Shown here: positions 17,209-25,151 of the stretch, one piece after another
Numbering within the stretch: the stretch's first letter is position 1
How the letters are laid out: each line of letters opens with the position of its first letter
Source: CAXXHQ01 sp963665265
Lineage (GTDB): Bacteria > Planctomycetota > Planctomycetia > Pirellulales > Thermoguttaceae
DNA: 64,000 bases
Assembly: GCA_963665265.2 (NCBI GenBank)
Contig: OY762224.2
Location: forward strand, 310,001-374,000
Direction: 5' to 3'
Position numbers and translations under genes: made by a program
The notes under the pieces: generated by a model
The model's input: only the letters and a program-made list of their open reading frames with translations
The model's database searches: none
Told to the model about the DNA's origin: nothing

Positions 17209-17430
17209 TCCTGCGGCCATCAACGTATCCATCGCCGGGCGATCTTACGCAAGCCCTTCGGCCTAAAGAGGCGGGAGCGGCGGAAATTCCATTTCAAAAC
17301 AAGACCGATTTTCGCAAGCGAGACTGCCACGATCGACGATCGGCGTCTGATTGACATAGCCCTGTTCCGCTGCGACAATGCGGTGATCCTTGTTTTCTTT
17401 TCACCGTTGAACGCCCGTTGTCGCAAAAAC

Positions 17431-18009
17431 ATGCTTTGGCCGATCGTTTTGCCGTTTCAGATTACCGCCTGCGTCATCCTCGGCCTGATCGTTCTGGCGA
17501 CGGCGCTCGCTCCTCTCGCAAAAAGGCGGCGCATTCCGACTCTTTTCGCCTTCTCCGCCCTTGGACTTCTCGCGTTTGTTCCGTCTTGCATCGGCATTAA
17601 GAGCGTAATCGACGCGAGACGCTTTGGAGTCTTCAACTACGCGACGTTCGACGAAGTGAACGACTTTCGCGTAGAGAGATATCTTCCGCCTACGGCGCGA
17701 AACATCACGCTTGACAAATACGCACAAGGATTTCGCGCACGCTACGCAATTTCCGAAGCGGAGCTAACGGCGTATCTCGACGAACTTTGGGCCAAATACG
17801 GCGACCGTTCGAGCTCTAAACGTGGAGAATTAGCTGCAATGGCGACGGTTGATCGCGAATTTCATAAATTGCGGTTCGGAGATTTGGGTTGGCCGCCGCT
17901 TGATGACGCGACGGAGCGCTTTAGCCCAACCGCTGAAAACGGAGCGGGCTTTTCCGTGTGGTTCAGCCCGAAGGAAGGCTTCGCTTACGAACAAGCCGGG
18001 TACTGGTGA
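17431..18009 (+). CDS. Small membrane protein of unknown function
   Basis: 192 residues from the ATG at 17431; an upstream in-frame GTG (17383) would add 16 residues that look non-coding. Two membrane segments are visible at about residues 5-27 and 36-58, followed by a soluble C-terminal domain with 'FDEVNDFRVERYLPP' and 'DYAQ'-like charged helices. No family was recognised. The next membrane-protein gene starts 5 bases after its stop, so they are co-transcribed. Confidence 0.6.
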   Translation: MLWPIVLPFQITACVILGLIVLATALAPLAKRRRIPTLFAFSALGLLAFVPSCIGIKSVIDARRFGVFNYATFDEVNDFRVERYLPPTARNITLDKYAQGFRARYAISEAELTAYLDELWAKYGDRSSSKRGELAAMATVDREFHKLRFGDLGWPPLDDATERFSPTAENGAGFSVWFSPKEGFAYEQAGYW

Positions 18010-18014
18010 GACGG

Positions 18015-18359
18015 ATGGCTGCACGAACGAAAATTTTGTGGATATTCCCCTACGCCACGTTCGTCCTCATTTGGACTTACGGATGTTCTCGCGGATCTGA
18101 CGGCAACCTCGTGGCTGCTATCGCGGGCTTCTCCCTCTTCGCGATTCTCTACTGGGCCGACATATACCGGCGTCGCCCGATTCCCCTCCGTGTTTCGTTT
18201 CTGCATCTGGCGGTTTTCGATATTTCCGCCATCACCGCTTTAGCGCTCAATCCGCAACTTGACGAGCTAGGAGGAGTCTTAAACTTTTTAATTCCAACTC
18301 TTGCATCGATTGCGCCGCTCGGCGGAATGCTTTTCTCCCAAATCCCACGAGCGAATTGA
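18015..18359 (+). CDS. Small multi-pass membrane protein of unknown function
   Basis: 114 residues from the ATG at 18015. Three to four hydrophobic segments (about 7-23, 31-47, 55-75 and 85-105) occupy most of the length, joined by short charged loops such as 'DIYRRRPIPLR'. The GGTGAGACGG just before the start may serve as ribosome binding site. Tight spacing to the preceding gene suggests the pair works together. No family recognised. Confidence 0.6.
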   Translation: MAARTKILWIFPYATFVLIWTYGCSRGSDGNLVAAIAGFSLFAILYWADIYRRRPIPLRVSFLHLAVFDISAITALALNPQLDELGGVLNFLIPTLASIAPLGGMLFSQIPRAN

Positions 18360-18674
18360 CGGTTGGAACAGGAATCTATCTCGCTTGGATCACGGCGACG
18401 TCGCACCGTAAACCGGTTTTGCCAGATTCCTTCCGTCGTACTTGCCATTATCGGCATACTTAACCCCCGAATCACCGCTTCCGCCGCGTTGCCCCCGCAA
18501 AAAAATTGAACCGCAACGTCGATATGGACGAAATGATCGCCCATATTAATAATTAAATCGGCCTGGGATAATCCACCTATCGAATTACATAACCTTCAAG
18601 CGTATATTCACGCGAAGCGGCTATGTTGTTTGGCGGCGAACGTTCCTGCGGTAAATCACACTGAGGACAAACGC
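18360..18674. other. Intergenic region with a possible decayed membrane-protein frame
   Basis: About 315 bases. A short plus-strand frame ending near 18509 reads a hydrophobic stretch (VVLAIIGILN) and then stops; it has no start or ribosome site and may be the remnant of a gene like its neighbours. Otherwise nothing is seen. Confidence 0.3.
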
Positions 18675-19484
18675 ATGAAGATCGAAGACATTCAGGTAGT
18701 CGGAAAGCCACTCGTTCTCGCAACGCCGACTGAGGCGGACGAGTTGGCATCGCGATTGTGGATCACGTTCCCAAAAGGATATCGCGAATACGTCACTCTT
18801 CTCGGCGAGGGAATACTTGGCGGCTCATTCGTCCGTATCTATCCGCCGTGGAGAATCGAGCAGGAACTGCCAGGGTGGCGTCGTCGCATCAAAAAGTATT
18901 GGTTTTGGGATTGCAGCCGCAAACTACTTCCAAAAGAGCGAGCGGCAGAGTGCGTAATCTTAGGCGATACGACAAACGGCGACGAGTTGATATTTCACCC
19001 AACCCGCCCAAACCAGCTGTTTATTTTACCGCGCGACAGCGAACTGATTTTCGCCACAGGAGCTGATCTGCTGACCGCCGTCGAATGGATGTGCGCGTCA
19101 GGGAAATTGATTGAGCCGTTCTCCGATCGGAACTTCGCTCCCTTTGACAGCCGCGTTATCTCAAAGGAGCGAGAAGGCAAGGAAACCATCACGGATCCCG
19201 AAGGAGAATCGCTAGACGATATTACTGAACTGGCGATAAATTGGGCTAAGCGACATCACATGAGGGAGCTTGCTCGAAAAGAATGTCGAAAACTGAGCCC
19301 AAAAGGCGGAAAAGCGAAACTTTTATACGAAGGGGTATTATTTGACGGAGCAACCCAGTTTGATGCTGGATACGGCATTGCTTGGCGCATCGAAGACAAG
19401 GAAACCGGTAATTCATTGGGCGTGTTCCGCTGGAACGCCGACGATCGTAATCAAGGCGCATGCTATGAACCGGCTAAAAATTAA
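18675..19484 (+). CDS. SMI1/KNR4 (SUKH)-like protein
   Basis: 269 residues from the ATG at 18675, which has GAGGA ten bases upstream. The first 140 residues fit the SMI1/KNR4 (SUKH) pattern: 'LPxxY'-like 'FPKGYREYVTLLGEGILGG', an aromatic 'YPPWRI', 'CVILGDTTNGDELIF' and 'LFILPRDSELIFATG'. The C-terminal 110 residues are a separate alpha/beta part ending in 'GVFRWNADDRNQ'. SUKH proteins often act as immunity proteins against polymorphic toxins, but also occur alone; no toxin gene is seen in the neighbourhood. Base composition is less GC-rich than the flanking housekeeping genes, which fits an accessory gene. Confidence 0.65.
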   Translation: MKIEDIQVVGKPLVLATPTEADELASRLWITFPKGYREYVTLLGEGILGGSFVRIYPPWRIEQELPGWRRRIKKYWFWDCSRKLLPKERAAECVILGDTTNGDELIFHPTRPNQLFILPRDSELIFATGADLLTAVEWMCASGKLIEPFSDRNFAPFDSRVISKEREGKETITDPEGESLDDITELAINWAKRHHMRELARKECRKLSPKGGKAKLLYEGVLFDGATQFDAGYGIAWRIEDKETGNSLGVFRWNADDRNQGACYEPAKN

Positions 19485-19562
19485 AATTGCGAACTGCTCT
19501 TGCTTCGCCATAACCGAATGACGCCCCAACGATTCGGCCAAACAGCGAAGTTAGGAATTACG

Positions 19563-19967
19563 ATGTTGCGAGATATTCTGATTCACAACCGCTTCTTCAC
19601 GTTCGTTAACGCTGCTGCCGTCGTCATCGCTCTGGTAGCTGCGATGGCCAATGTTTTCGTCGGTCCCTTCAATGCGGTTATGTGGTTCGTTCCGGCTTTT
19701 ATGGCCGGATTCGCCGTAATCACATCTTTTCTCGTTCAAGGAGCGCTCTTACAGGCGGAGCGTCCATGGACGCCTAATTGGACGGTTCGAACCGTCATTG
19801 GCAAGCGACGAGCCAAGCAACTCGCGTACTTTTTGCGTTGCTATCAAGGGGCGATTATAAAGACCGTTTCCCCATTGTTCCTCTATTTCACGCCGTCGCT
19901 CTTCTTAATCGTGGCAATTGTCCAGCTAATTCTCTCAGTCCGAGGTCAAATCACCCCGGGAAACTAG
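19563..19967 (+). CDS. Small membrane protein of unknown function
   Basis: 134 residues from the ATG at 19563, with AGGA seven bases upstream; a longer frame begins at 19500 but lacks such a site. Three hydrophobic segments are seen (about 12-32, 38-60 and 104-126), with a basic loop 'GKRRAKQLAYFLR' between the second and third. No family recognised. It lies between the SUKH-like gene and a DUF4190-like gene, all in one direction. Confidence 0.6.
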   Translation: MLRDILIHNRFFTFVNAAAVVIALVAAMANVFVGPFNAVMWFVPAFMAGFAVITSFLVQGALLQAERPWTPNWTVRTVIGKRRAKQLAYFLRCYQGAIIKTVSPLFLYFTPSLFLIVAIVQLILSVRGQITPGN

Positions 19968-20010
19968 AGCGACTTTCAAACCGATGTGCCGGATAACTCA
20001 CGTCTCGCTT

Positions 20011-20058
20011 CTCAAGCCTGAAAGGCTTGCGGAGAATACCCCAAGGTTGTCTCGCAGC
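20011..20058 (+). repeat. Dispersed repeat family C, copy 2
   Basis: 'ctcaagcctgaaaggcttgc' followed by 'ggagaataccccaaggttgt' and 'ctcgcagc', matching the order of the copy at 12517. Confidence 0.7.
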
Positions 20059-20140
20059 AAAACAGCAAGTAGAATGCGAAGGTAACTTCGAGGCCCTTTT
20101 CCGAAAGCCTCGACGACTTATCAATCCTGTGGAGCAAATA

Positions 20141-20422
20141 ATGCCCGATGCGAATGAACAAGCGGAAAGAGCGAAAACGTCCGGTTTGGCCATCGCTTCA
20201 CTAACGCTTAGCTGCTTGAGCGTCCTAATCGGGCCGTTCGGGTTCATACCGGGAATTATCTGCGGCCGAATCGCTCAAGAGGACATTCGAAAGAATCCTA
20301 ATCTTAGCGGAGACGGGATCGCTCGCGCCGGCTTGATCGTCGGTTATGTCTTTCTTGCTCTCACCGTGCTTTGGTTTATCGCCGTTATCGGCTTCGTCTT
20401 TGGTCCAATGCTGCTTCATTAA
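20141..20422 (+). CDS. DUF4190-like small membrane protein
   Basis: 93 residues from the ATG at 20141, with GGAG seven bases upstream. The layout 'KTSGLAIASLTLSCLSVL' - 'GFIPGIICGRIAQEDIRKNP' - 'GDGIARAGLIVGYVFLAL' is that of the DUF4190 family: two membrane helices around a short loop with conserved glycines. The family is widespread in actinobacteria and planctomycetes and has no established function. The gene ends just before a long dispersed repeat. Confidence 0.75.
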   Translation: MPDANEQAERAKTSGLAIASLTLSCLSVLIGPFGFIPGIICGRIAQEDIRKNPNLSGDGIARAGLIVGYVFLALTVLWFIAVIGFVFGPMLLH

Positions 20423-20424
20423 TA

Positions 20425-20550
20425 TGAGCCGCGTTAGCGGCAAGAGGCAATCGCCCTTATTCCGCAGTCCAAATTCGTCTGGACATTATTGCCCGCCCGG
20501 AAACGCAAAGCTCCGATCGCATAATTTCTTTTTCGATCGTTCGCGGCAAT
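20425..20550 (+). repeat. Dispersed repeat family B, second long copy
   Basis: 'tgagccgcgttagcggcaag', 'aggcaatcgcccttattccg', then segments shared with the copy at 14715, ending in 'ttcgcggcaat'. It begins right after the DUF4190-like stop codon. Confidence 0.75.
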
Positions 20551-20586
20551 GGGCGCGATCCTGGAACTGCAATGCCGAACGCGAAT

Positions 20587-20615
20587 TCACCACTAAGTCA
20601 CCAAGACACGAAGAA
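20587..20615 (+). repeat. Dispersed repeat family D, copy
   Basis: 'tcaccactaagtcaccaaga' plus 'cacgaagaa'; same orientation as the copy at 20719. Confidence 0.75.
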
Positions 20616-20718
20616 TTTTTCGCGGATCGTTTTCCAAGGGTAGCGGCTGCGCCGCAACCGCCGGGCTATCTTCCGTAAGCCCTTCGGGCAATACGCTAAT
20701 TCTATTCCAAACGAAGAC

Positions 20719-20747
20719 TCACCACCAAGTCACGAAGACACGAAGAA
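20719..20747 (+). repeat. Left inverted flank of the GxxExxY gene (repeat family D)
   Basis: 'tcaccaccaagtcacgaaga' plus 'cacgaagaa'. Its reverse complement recurs at 21176-21203 with one mismatch in 28 bases, on the other side of the GxxExxY gene and 6 bases from that gene's stop codon on this side. Confidence 0.85.
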
Positions 20748-20753
20748 CGATTT

Positions 20754-21149
20754 TTAGAGAGCGATACGGATAATTCCGTCCTTAATGAGCGAGACGTTGA
20801 AGTTAATCAACAAACCTAACCGCATTTCGCTCATTTTTAGATAAGTCAAAAGCTGCGCTCGGTGAACCGGCAAGATCGCTTCCACGGCTTTCAGTTCGAT
20901 AATTACGCATTCCTCAACAATTACGTCGAGCCGTAATCCGGCGTCTATTTTTAGAGAATCGTAAATGACGGGCAAAGAGACTTGCGATTTAACATTCAAG
21001 CCTCGCTTGATTAATTCATGGACGAGACACGCCTCGTAGACGCTTTCGAGAAGCCCGGGACCAAGAGATTTGTGAACGGCGAAAGCGGCGTCAACGACTT
21101 GCCGTGCAACCTCATCCGTTCTTAGCGGGATAGCCTGAATCTCCCCCAT
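20754..21149 (-). CDS. GxxExxY protein (PD-(D/E)xK nuclease-like)
   Basis: 131 residues. The signature 'GPGLLESVYEACL' contains the GxxExxY motif, and 'LDVIVEECVIIELKA' carries the Asp ... Glu-x-Lys arrangement of the PD-(D/E)xK nuclease fold. The family is very common and multi-copy in planctomycetes and related phyla; function is unproven. Here the gene is tightly bracketed by inverted copies of one short dispersed repeat, as if the unit were a cassette. The predicted start has a weak ribosome site. It lies on the minus strand between plus-strand accessory genes and the trpC-purH group. Confidence 0.85.
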   Translation of the reverse strand: MGEIQAIPLRTDEVARQVVDAAFAVHKSLGPGLLESVYEACLVHELIKRGLNVKSQVSLPVIYDSLKIDAGLRLDVIVEECVIIELKAVEAILPVHRAQLLTYLKMSEMRLGLLINFNVSLIKDGIIRIAL

Positions 21150-21175
21150 TGCATTCGCCTACCTTATCAAAAACC

Positions 21176-21203
21176 TCTTCGTGTCTTCGTGCCTTGGTGG
21201 TGA
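21176..21203 (-). repeat. Right inverted flank of the GxxExxY gene (repeat family D)
   Basis: 'tcttcgtgtcttcgtgcctt' plus 'ggtggtga', the reverse complement of 20719-20746 apart from one base. It lies 26 bases upstream of the GxxExxY start codon. Confidence 0.85.
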
Positions 21204-21224
21204 ATCTCCGCCCTCGTGGCGGAA

Positions 21225-22010
21225 TCACGCCCTGCCGAGCAGTTCGCGCACGGCCAATCCGACGTCGGGTTTGCGCATCAGAGTTTCGCCGACGAGCATA
21301 GCCTGCAGGCCGCCCGCTTCTAAGAGTTCGGCGTCTTCGCGCGAGCGAATGCCGCTTTCGCCCACAGCCACGCGCCCGGCGGGAATTCGTTTCCGCATCC
21401 GCACGCAATGCTCCAAATCGACCGTGAACGTGCGAAGATCGCGATTGTTGACGCCGACCAATCGGGCCCCGGCGTCCAAGACCCGCTCCAAATTTTCCGG
21501 ATCGTAGAGCTCGACGAGCGCCGTCATCCCTAGCTCTTCGATCAGCGAATGCAGCTCCTTGAGGGTGAAATCGTCAAGACATTCGGCGATGAGCAGCACG
21601 GCGTCGGCACCGGCCGAACGAGCTTCGACGACTTGATAGCGGTCAATAACGAAGTCTTTCCGCAAGACGGGAATGGAGACGGCCGCTCGGACCGCGCGAA
21701 GATAGTCGAGCGAACCTTGAAAATACGGAGCGTCGGTCAAGACGCTAATGCACGAAGCGCCGTTCTCTTCGTAAATCTTCGCGATGCGGACCGGATCGAA
21801 GTCGGCCCGAATCACACCGGCCGACGGACTGGCCTTTTTCACTTCGGCAATGAGCCGAATCGGCGGACCTGCCGAGAGCGCCGCGAAAAAATCGCGAGGG
21901 GCGGGAGCCGAGTCCAACCGCGCATAAAGCGAGTCGAGCGAAACTTGCGATCGTGCGAGTTCGACTTCCTTCCGCTTGTCGGCGACGATTTTATCGAGAA
22001 TGGTCGGCAT
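21225..22010 (-). CDS. trpC: Indole-3-glycerol-phosphate synthase
   Basis: 261 residues from the ATG at 22010 ('MPTILDKIVADKRKEV'), the usual family start; the longer in-frame reading runs through a repeat spacer. This is a TIM-barrel enzyme that closes the indole ring from CdRP in tryptophan synthesis. Visible motifs are 'IAEVKKASPSAG' (catalytic Lys), 'VLTDAPYFQGS', 'LRKDFVID', 'LLIAECL', 'GVNNRDL' and 'VAVGESGI', covering all substrate-binding loops. It is a stand-alone trpC, not fused to trpF; the other trp genes are not in the window. It shares strand and a repeat-bearing spacer with purH but is probably not functionally linked to it. Confidence 0.95.
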   Translation of the reverse strand: MPTILDKIVADKRKEVELARSQVSLDSLYARLDSAPAPRDFFAALSAGPPIRLIAEVKKASPSAGVIRADFDPVRIAKIYEENGASCISVLTDAPYFQGSLDYLRAVRAAVSIPVLRKDFVIDRYQVVEARSAGADAVLLIAECLDDFTLKELHSLIEELGMTALVELYDPENLERVLDAGARLVGVNNRDLRTFTVDLEHCVRMRKRIPAGRVAVGESGIRSREDAELLEAGGLQAMLVGETLMRKPDVGLAVRELLGRA

Positions 22011-22011
22011 C

Positions 22012-22050
22012 GGAGTAGGGATTAGGGCATAGGGGTTAGGGCGTAGGGGA
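22012..22050. repeat. CCCTAYGCCC-type spacer element upstream of trpC
   Basis: On the plus strand 'agtagggattagggcatagg' then 'ggttagggcgtagggg'; on the coding (minus) strand it is pyrimidine-rich. A 'ctctcccaaagggagag' palindrome follows near 22086. Confidence 0.6.
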
Positions 22051-22133
22051 TTTGAACGGCAAGCACGCACGCCCTCACCCTCGCCCTCTCCCAAAGGGAG
22101 AGGGGACATGAGGCGAACGATTCGCTCATCGGT

Positions 22134-23702
22134 TTAGTGCAGGAAGTGGCGGCGGGCGGTGAAGATCATGGCGATACCTTTTTCGTCGCAGGCGGCGATC
22201 ACGTCGTTGTCGCGGATCGAGCCGCCCGGCTGAACGATCGCCTTCACGCCGGCCGCGGCAATGTGGTCGATCGAATCGGCGAACGGGAAATAGGCGTCGG
22301 AGCCCAAGACGGAGCCGACCGAGCGGTCGCCCGCCTTCTCAATCGAAATCTTCACCGAATCGACGCGGCTCATTTGGCCGGCCCCGGCGCCGAGCAACAT
22401 CTGATCCTTGCATAAGACGATGGCGTTCGACTTCACATGGCGAACCATTTCCCAAGCGAAGCGCAGGTCGTCCATGCACGTCGGGTCGGGCTGCGTCTTC
22501 GTCACGACCTTCCAAAGCGATTCGTCGTCCGGTAGCACGTCAGCGTCTTGCACCAAGGCGCCTCCCTGCAGGCAGCGGAAGGTCCAATGGGCTTCCGAAG
22601 GATCGATCTCGCCGACCTTCAATAGTCGCACGTTCGCCTTCCACTTCGGACGAGTCGTAAGCGCTTCGAGGGCGTCGGCGTCGAAGTCGGGCGCGACGAT
22701 CGCCTCGACGAACAAGCCGGGCACGCAGAGAACTTCGGCCGTGGCCAAATCGACGTTGCGGTTCAAACCGAGAACCGAGCCGTAGGCGCTCAGCGGGTCG
22801 CCGGCCATGGCCTTTTTCAAGGCGTCGGCCAGGTTGTCGCCGATCGCGGCGCCGCACGGATTGTTGTGCTTCAACACGGCGGCGGCGGGCGCTTTGAAAT
22901 TGCGCACCATGCGGAGCGCGGCGTCCAAATCGAGCAAATTATTGTACGACAGCTCTTTGCCGTTCAACTGCAACGCCCCGACGACGTTCGCCCCGGTCCC
23001 GTCCGAACGGAGATAGACCGCCGCTTGCTGATGCGGATTTTCACCGTACCGCAAGATCGCCTTGCGCTGCAACTTCATGCGAATGACCGACGGAAATTCC
23101 GTCTCTTGCATCTTGCCGCCGAAGTAATCGGCGATCGCTCGATCGTAGTTGGCCGTATGAGCGAAGGCCTCGGCCATCATCCGCTTGCGGAATTCGAGCG
23201 ACGTGCAACCGTCTTTCTCGATCTGCTCGAGAATCTCGGAGTATTGCGTCGGATCGACGGCGATCGTCGTGAAGGCGTGATTCTTGGCCGCCGCGCGAAC
23301 CATCGTCGGGCCGCCGATATCGACGTTCTCGATCGCTTCGTCCCAGGTCACCCCCTTGCGCGCGACGGTCGCTTCGAACGGATACAAATTGACGACGACC
23401 AATTCGAACGTAAGAATCCCGTGGTCGGCGAGCGACTTCATATCCTCGGCATTGTCGTGTCGGCAAAGAATGCCCCCGTGGACCTTCGGATGAAGCGTCT
23501 TCAACCGGCCGTCCATCATTTCCGGAAAGCCGGTGTAGCTCGACACGTCGATTACCGGAACGCCGACGCTTTCCAAATGCTTGCGGGTTCCGCCGGTGCT
23601 GTAAATTTTCACACTGAGGGCGGAAAGACTCTTGGCGAAGTCGGCCAAACCGAGCTTGTCGCTGACGCTAATTAATGCACGTTCGATTTTCGGCGATTGC
23701 AT
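22134..23702 (-). CDS. purH: Bifunctional AICAR transformylase / IMP cyclohydrolase
   Basis: 522 residues, full length. It catalyses the last two steps of de novo IMP synthesis. The N-terminal MGS-like cyclohydrolase domain has 'ALISVSDKLGLADFAKSL', 'STGGTRKHLE' and 'MMDGRLKTLHPKVHGGIL'; the C-terminal transformylase has 'LRYGENPHQQAAVY' and the catalytic 'KHNNPCG' (278-284), plus 'GAGAGQMSRVDSV' and 'DAYFPFADSID'. It is followed 124 bases later by trpC in the same direction, and a CCCTAYGCCC-type spacer lies immediately upstream of the start. Confidence 0.97.
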   Translation of the reverse strand: MQSPKIERALISVSDKLGLADFAKSLSALSVKIYSTGGTRKHLESVGVPVIDVSSYTGFPEMMDGRLKTLHPKVHGGILCRHDNAEDMKSLADHGILTFELVVVNLYPFEATVARKGVTWDEAIENVDIGGPTMVRAAAKNHAFTTIAVDPTQYSEILEQIEKDGCTSLEFRKRMMAEAFAHTANYDRAIADYFGGKMQETEFPSVIRMKLQRKAILRYGENPHQQAAVYLRSDGTGANVVGALQLNGKELSYNNLLDLDAALRMVRNFKAPAAAVLKHNNPCGAAIGDNLADALKKAMAGDPLSAYGSVLGLNRNVDLATAEVLCVPGLFVEAIVAPDFDADALEALTTRPKWKANVRLLKVGEIDPSEAHWTFRCLQGGALVQDADVLPDDESLWKVVTKTQPDPTCMDDLRFAWEMVRHVKSNAIVLCKDQMLLGAGAGQMSRVDSVKISIEKAGDRSVGSVLGSDAYFPFADSIDHIAAAGVKAIVQPGGSIRDNDVIAACDEKGIAMIFTARRHFLH

Positions 23703-23742
23703 GACTATAGGGCGTGGGGGTTAGGGCATGGGGCATAGGACT
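23703..23742. repeat. CCCTAYGCCC-type spacer element upstream of purH
   Basis: Plus strand reads 'agggcgtgggggttagggca' then 'tggggcatagg'; again pyrimidine-rich on the coding strand and adjacent to the start codon. Confidence 0.6.
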
Positions 23743-23860
23743 CGCGACGGCGTGCGTTCCCTACGGTGAGGAAACTATTAGCATACGCATTTTCGCGCCG
23801 GTCGTCGAGCATCGGGGCGATGTTAGGGGGGAGGAAACAGAAATCGGGGGACGGAAAAAC

Positions 23861-23885
23861 AAAAAAGGGCGGAAAAATCCGCCCT
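23861..23885 (-). terminator. Intrinsic terminator of the TPR-protein gene
   Basis: On the minus strand a GGGCGG / CCGCCC stem with an AT loop is followed by six T residues. It lies 35 bases beyond the stop codon of the minus-strand TPR gene. Confidence 0.75.
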
Positions 23886-23919
23886 CGGGTTCGTTTCGCT
23901 TTTTTCGTCCGACGGCCGA

Positions 23920-24648
23920 TTAGCCGAAGGGATTGGCTTCGTCGTCCGATTTGTCGGCCGGTTTTTCTGCAGGCTTCTTTTCGACCGGTTTTTGCGGAGC
24001 GGGCTTCGCGGCGGGCGCCTTCTCCGCGCTCGGCGCGGCGAACGGATCGACCTCCTCTTCCGCGGCCTTCTTCACTTCAACCTTTTTCTTCGTTTTCGGA
24101 GCGGTCGGCTCGGCGGCGGCCTTCGGCGTCTTCACCGCCGGCGTCGCCTCCGGTTCGACGTTCGCGCTAAACGCGCCTCCTTCGGCCTGACGAAGTAACA
24201 CCCGCTCCTCTTCGCGACGTAACGTTTCATATCGGGCTTTGCGAAGCTTCTCTTCCCGGGCGAAAGCGATCTTGCGCGATTCGGCCCGATAAATTTCGAT
24301 TTGCCGTCGCCCTTCGCCTTGCACGCGTTCAAGCGATTTCGGCACGTTAAACGTCTTATTCACGTCGGCGCATTCCAACTCGGCGCCCTTTTTGAAATCG
24401 ACGACGGCTTCGTCCGTGCGACCTAATTTCAGCAGAGAAAGCCCGCGAAAGTAAAATGCGCGCGGGTCTTGGCTCCCGGTTTCAATCGACTTATTCAGAT
24501 CGTCGTAGGCCTTCGAGTATTCCCCGGCGAAATATGAATGCACCCCGGTCCCGTAGAGCCGAGAGAGAATGGCCGCATCTTGCGCTTGCGCTTGAAGAGC
24601 GACGAGCGAAACCAAAAATCCGACGACCGCAACAATCGTTCGCGACAT
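23920..24648 (-). CDS. Exported TPR protein with Lys/Ala/Pro-rich tail
   Basis: 242 residues. An N-terminal signal peptide (IVAVVGFLVSLVALQAQAQ) precedes two TPR-like units (about residues 30-95: 'LYGTGVHSYFAGEYSKAYDDL', 'PRAFYFRGLSLLKLGRTDEA'), a charged helix (about 110-160) and a low-complexity tail rich in Lys, Ala, Pro and Glu ending 'DDEANPFG'. It probably works outside the cytoplasm as a scaffold, with a tail suited to binding cell-surface polymers. It is monocistronic, with its own terminator. The precise role is unknown. Confidence 0.8.
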   Translation of the reverse strand: MSRTIVAVVGFLVSLVALQAQAQDAAILSRLYGTGVHSYFAGEYSKAYDDLNKSIETGSQDPRAFYFRGLSLLKLGRTDEAVVDFKKGAELECADVNKTFNVPKSLERVQGEGRRQIEIYRAESRKIAFAREEKLRKARYETLRREEERVLLRQAEGGAFSANVEPEATPAVKTPKAAAEPTAPKTKKKVEVKKAAEEEVDPFAAPSAEKAPAAKPAPQKPVEKKPAEKPADKSDDEANPFG

Positions 24649-25151
24649 AACTTAGATGCTCCTCAAGGCAGGATGAAAACGTGGACGGCGCGTCTCAGGG
24701 AAGGCTATCGGAACGGCCGCGATCGGCCCCTAAAAAATGCCGAAAGTCTGCGGACGAAACCGTATTTCGATCCTAATCCGCGAGGTGATAAATATCAAGC
24801 AACCGAAACTGAAGCCGAACGTCGCCCGCCCCCCCCCTCGCCAGCGGAGGTCGACTCCGTCCCGAATAACCGCAAACCGCCATAAAGCGACTGCCGATTT
24901 CTGTACTTTATTCATTGAGGCGTAACAACTTGCCGCCGAAAGAGCGCCTTCGCGGCGCCGCTCGCAGCGATTTTTCGGCCATTTCCGCCAAAATCTCTCC
25001 GCATAACCTATGGTTTTGTAGGTTAAGGGTCAGAACGCGAATGCAGAACGGGTTTTATTTTGCATTCCGCGTTATTTATTTTCACGCCGCAATCGCTGAT
25101 GCACGGCAGCGTCGAAAAATTCACGTCTAACGTACCGACTGGAGCGAACCA
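24649..25151. other. Intergenic region between divergent TPR and chemoreceptor genes
   Basis: About 500 bases with no convincing gene. It must hold promoters for both directions. An inverted pair 'gcgaatgcag ... ctgcattccgc'-like around 25036-25071 could fold. No clear -35/-10 elements are seen. Confidence 0.5.

Noticed and set aside
22012..23742. TAGGG-rich tracts resembling telomere repeats
   Set aside because: Units are irregular, short and internal to a chromosomal segment next to housekeeping genes; better explained as dispersed spacer elements.
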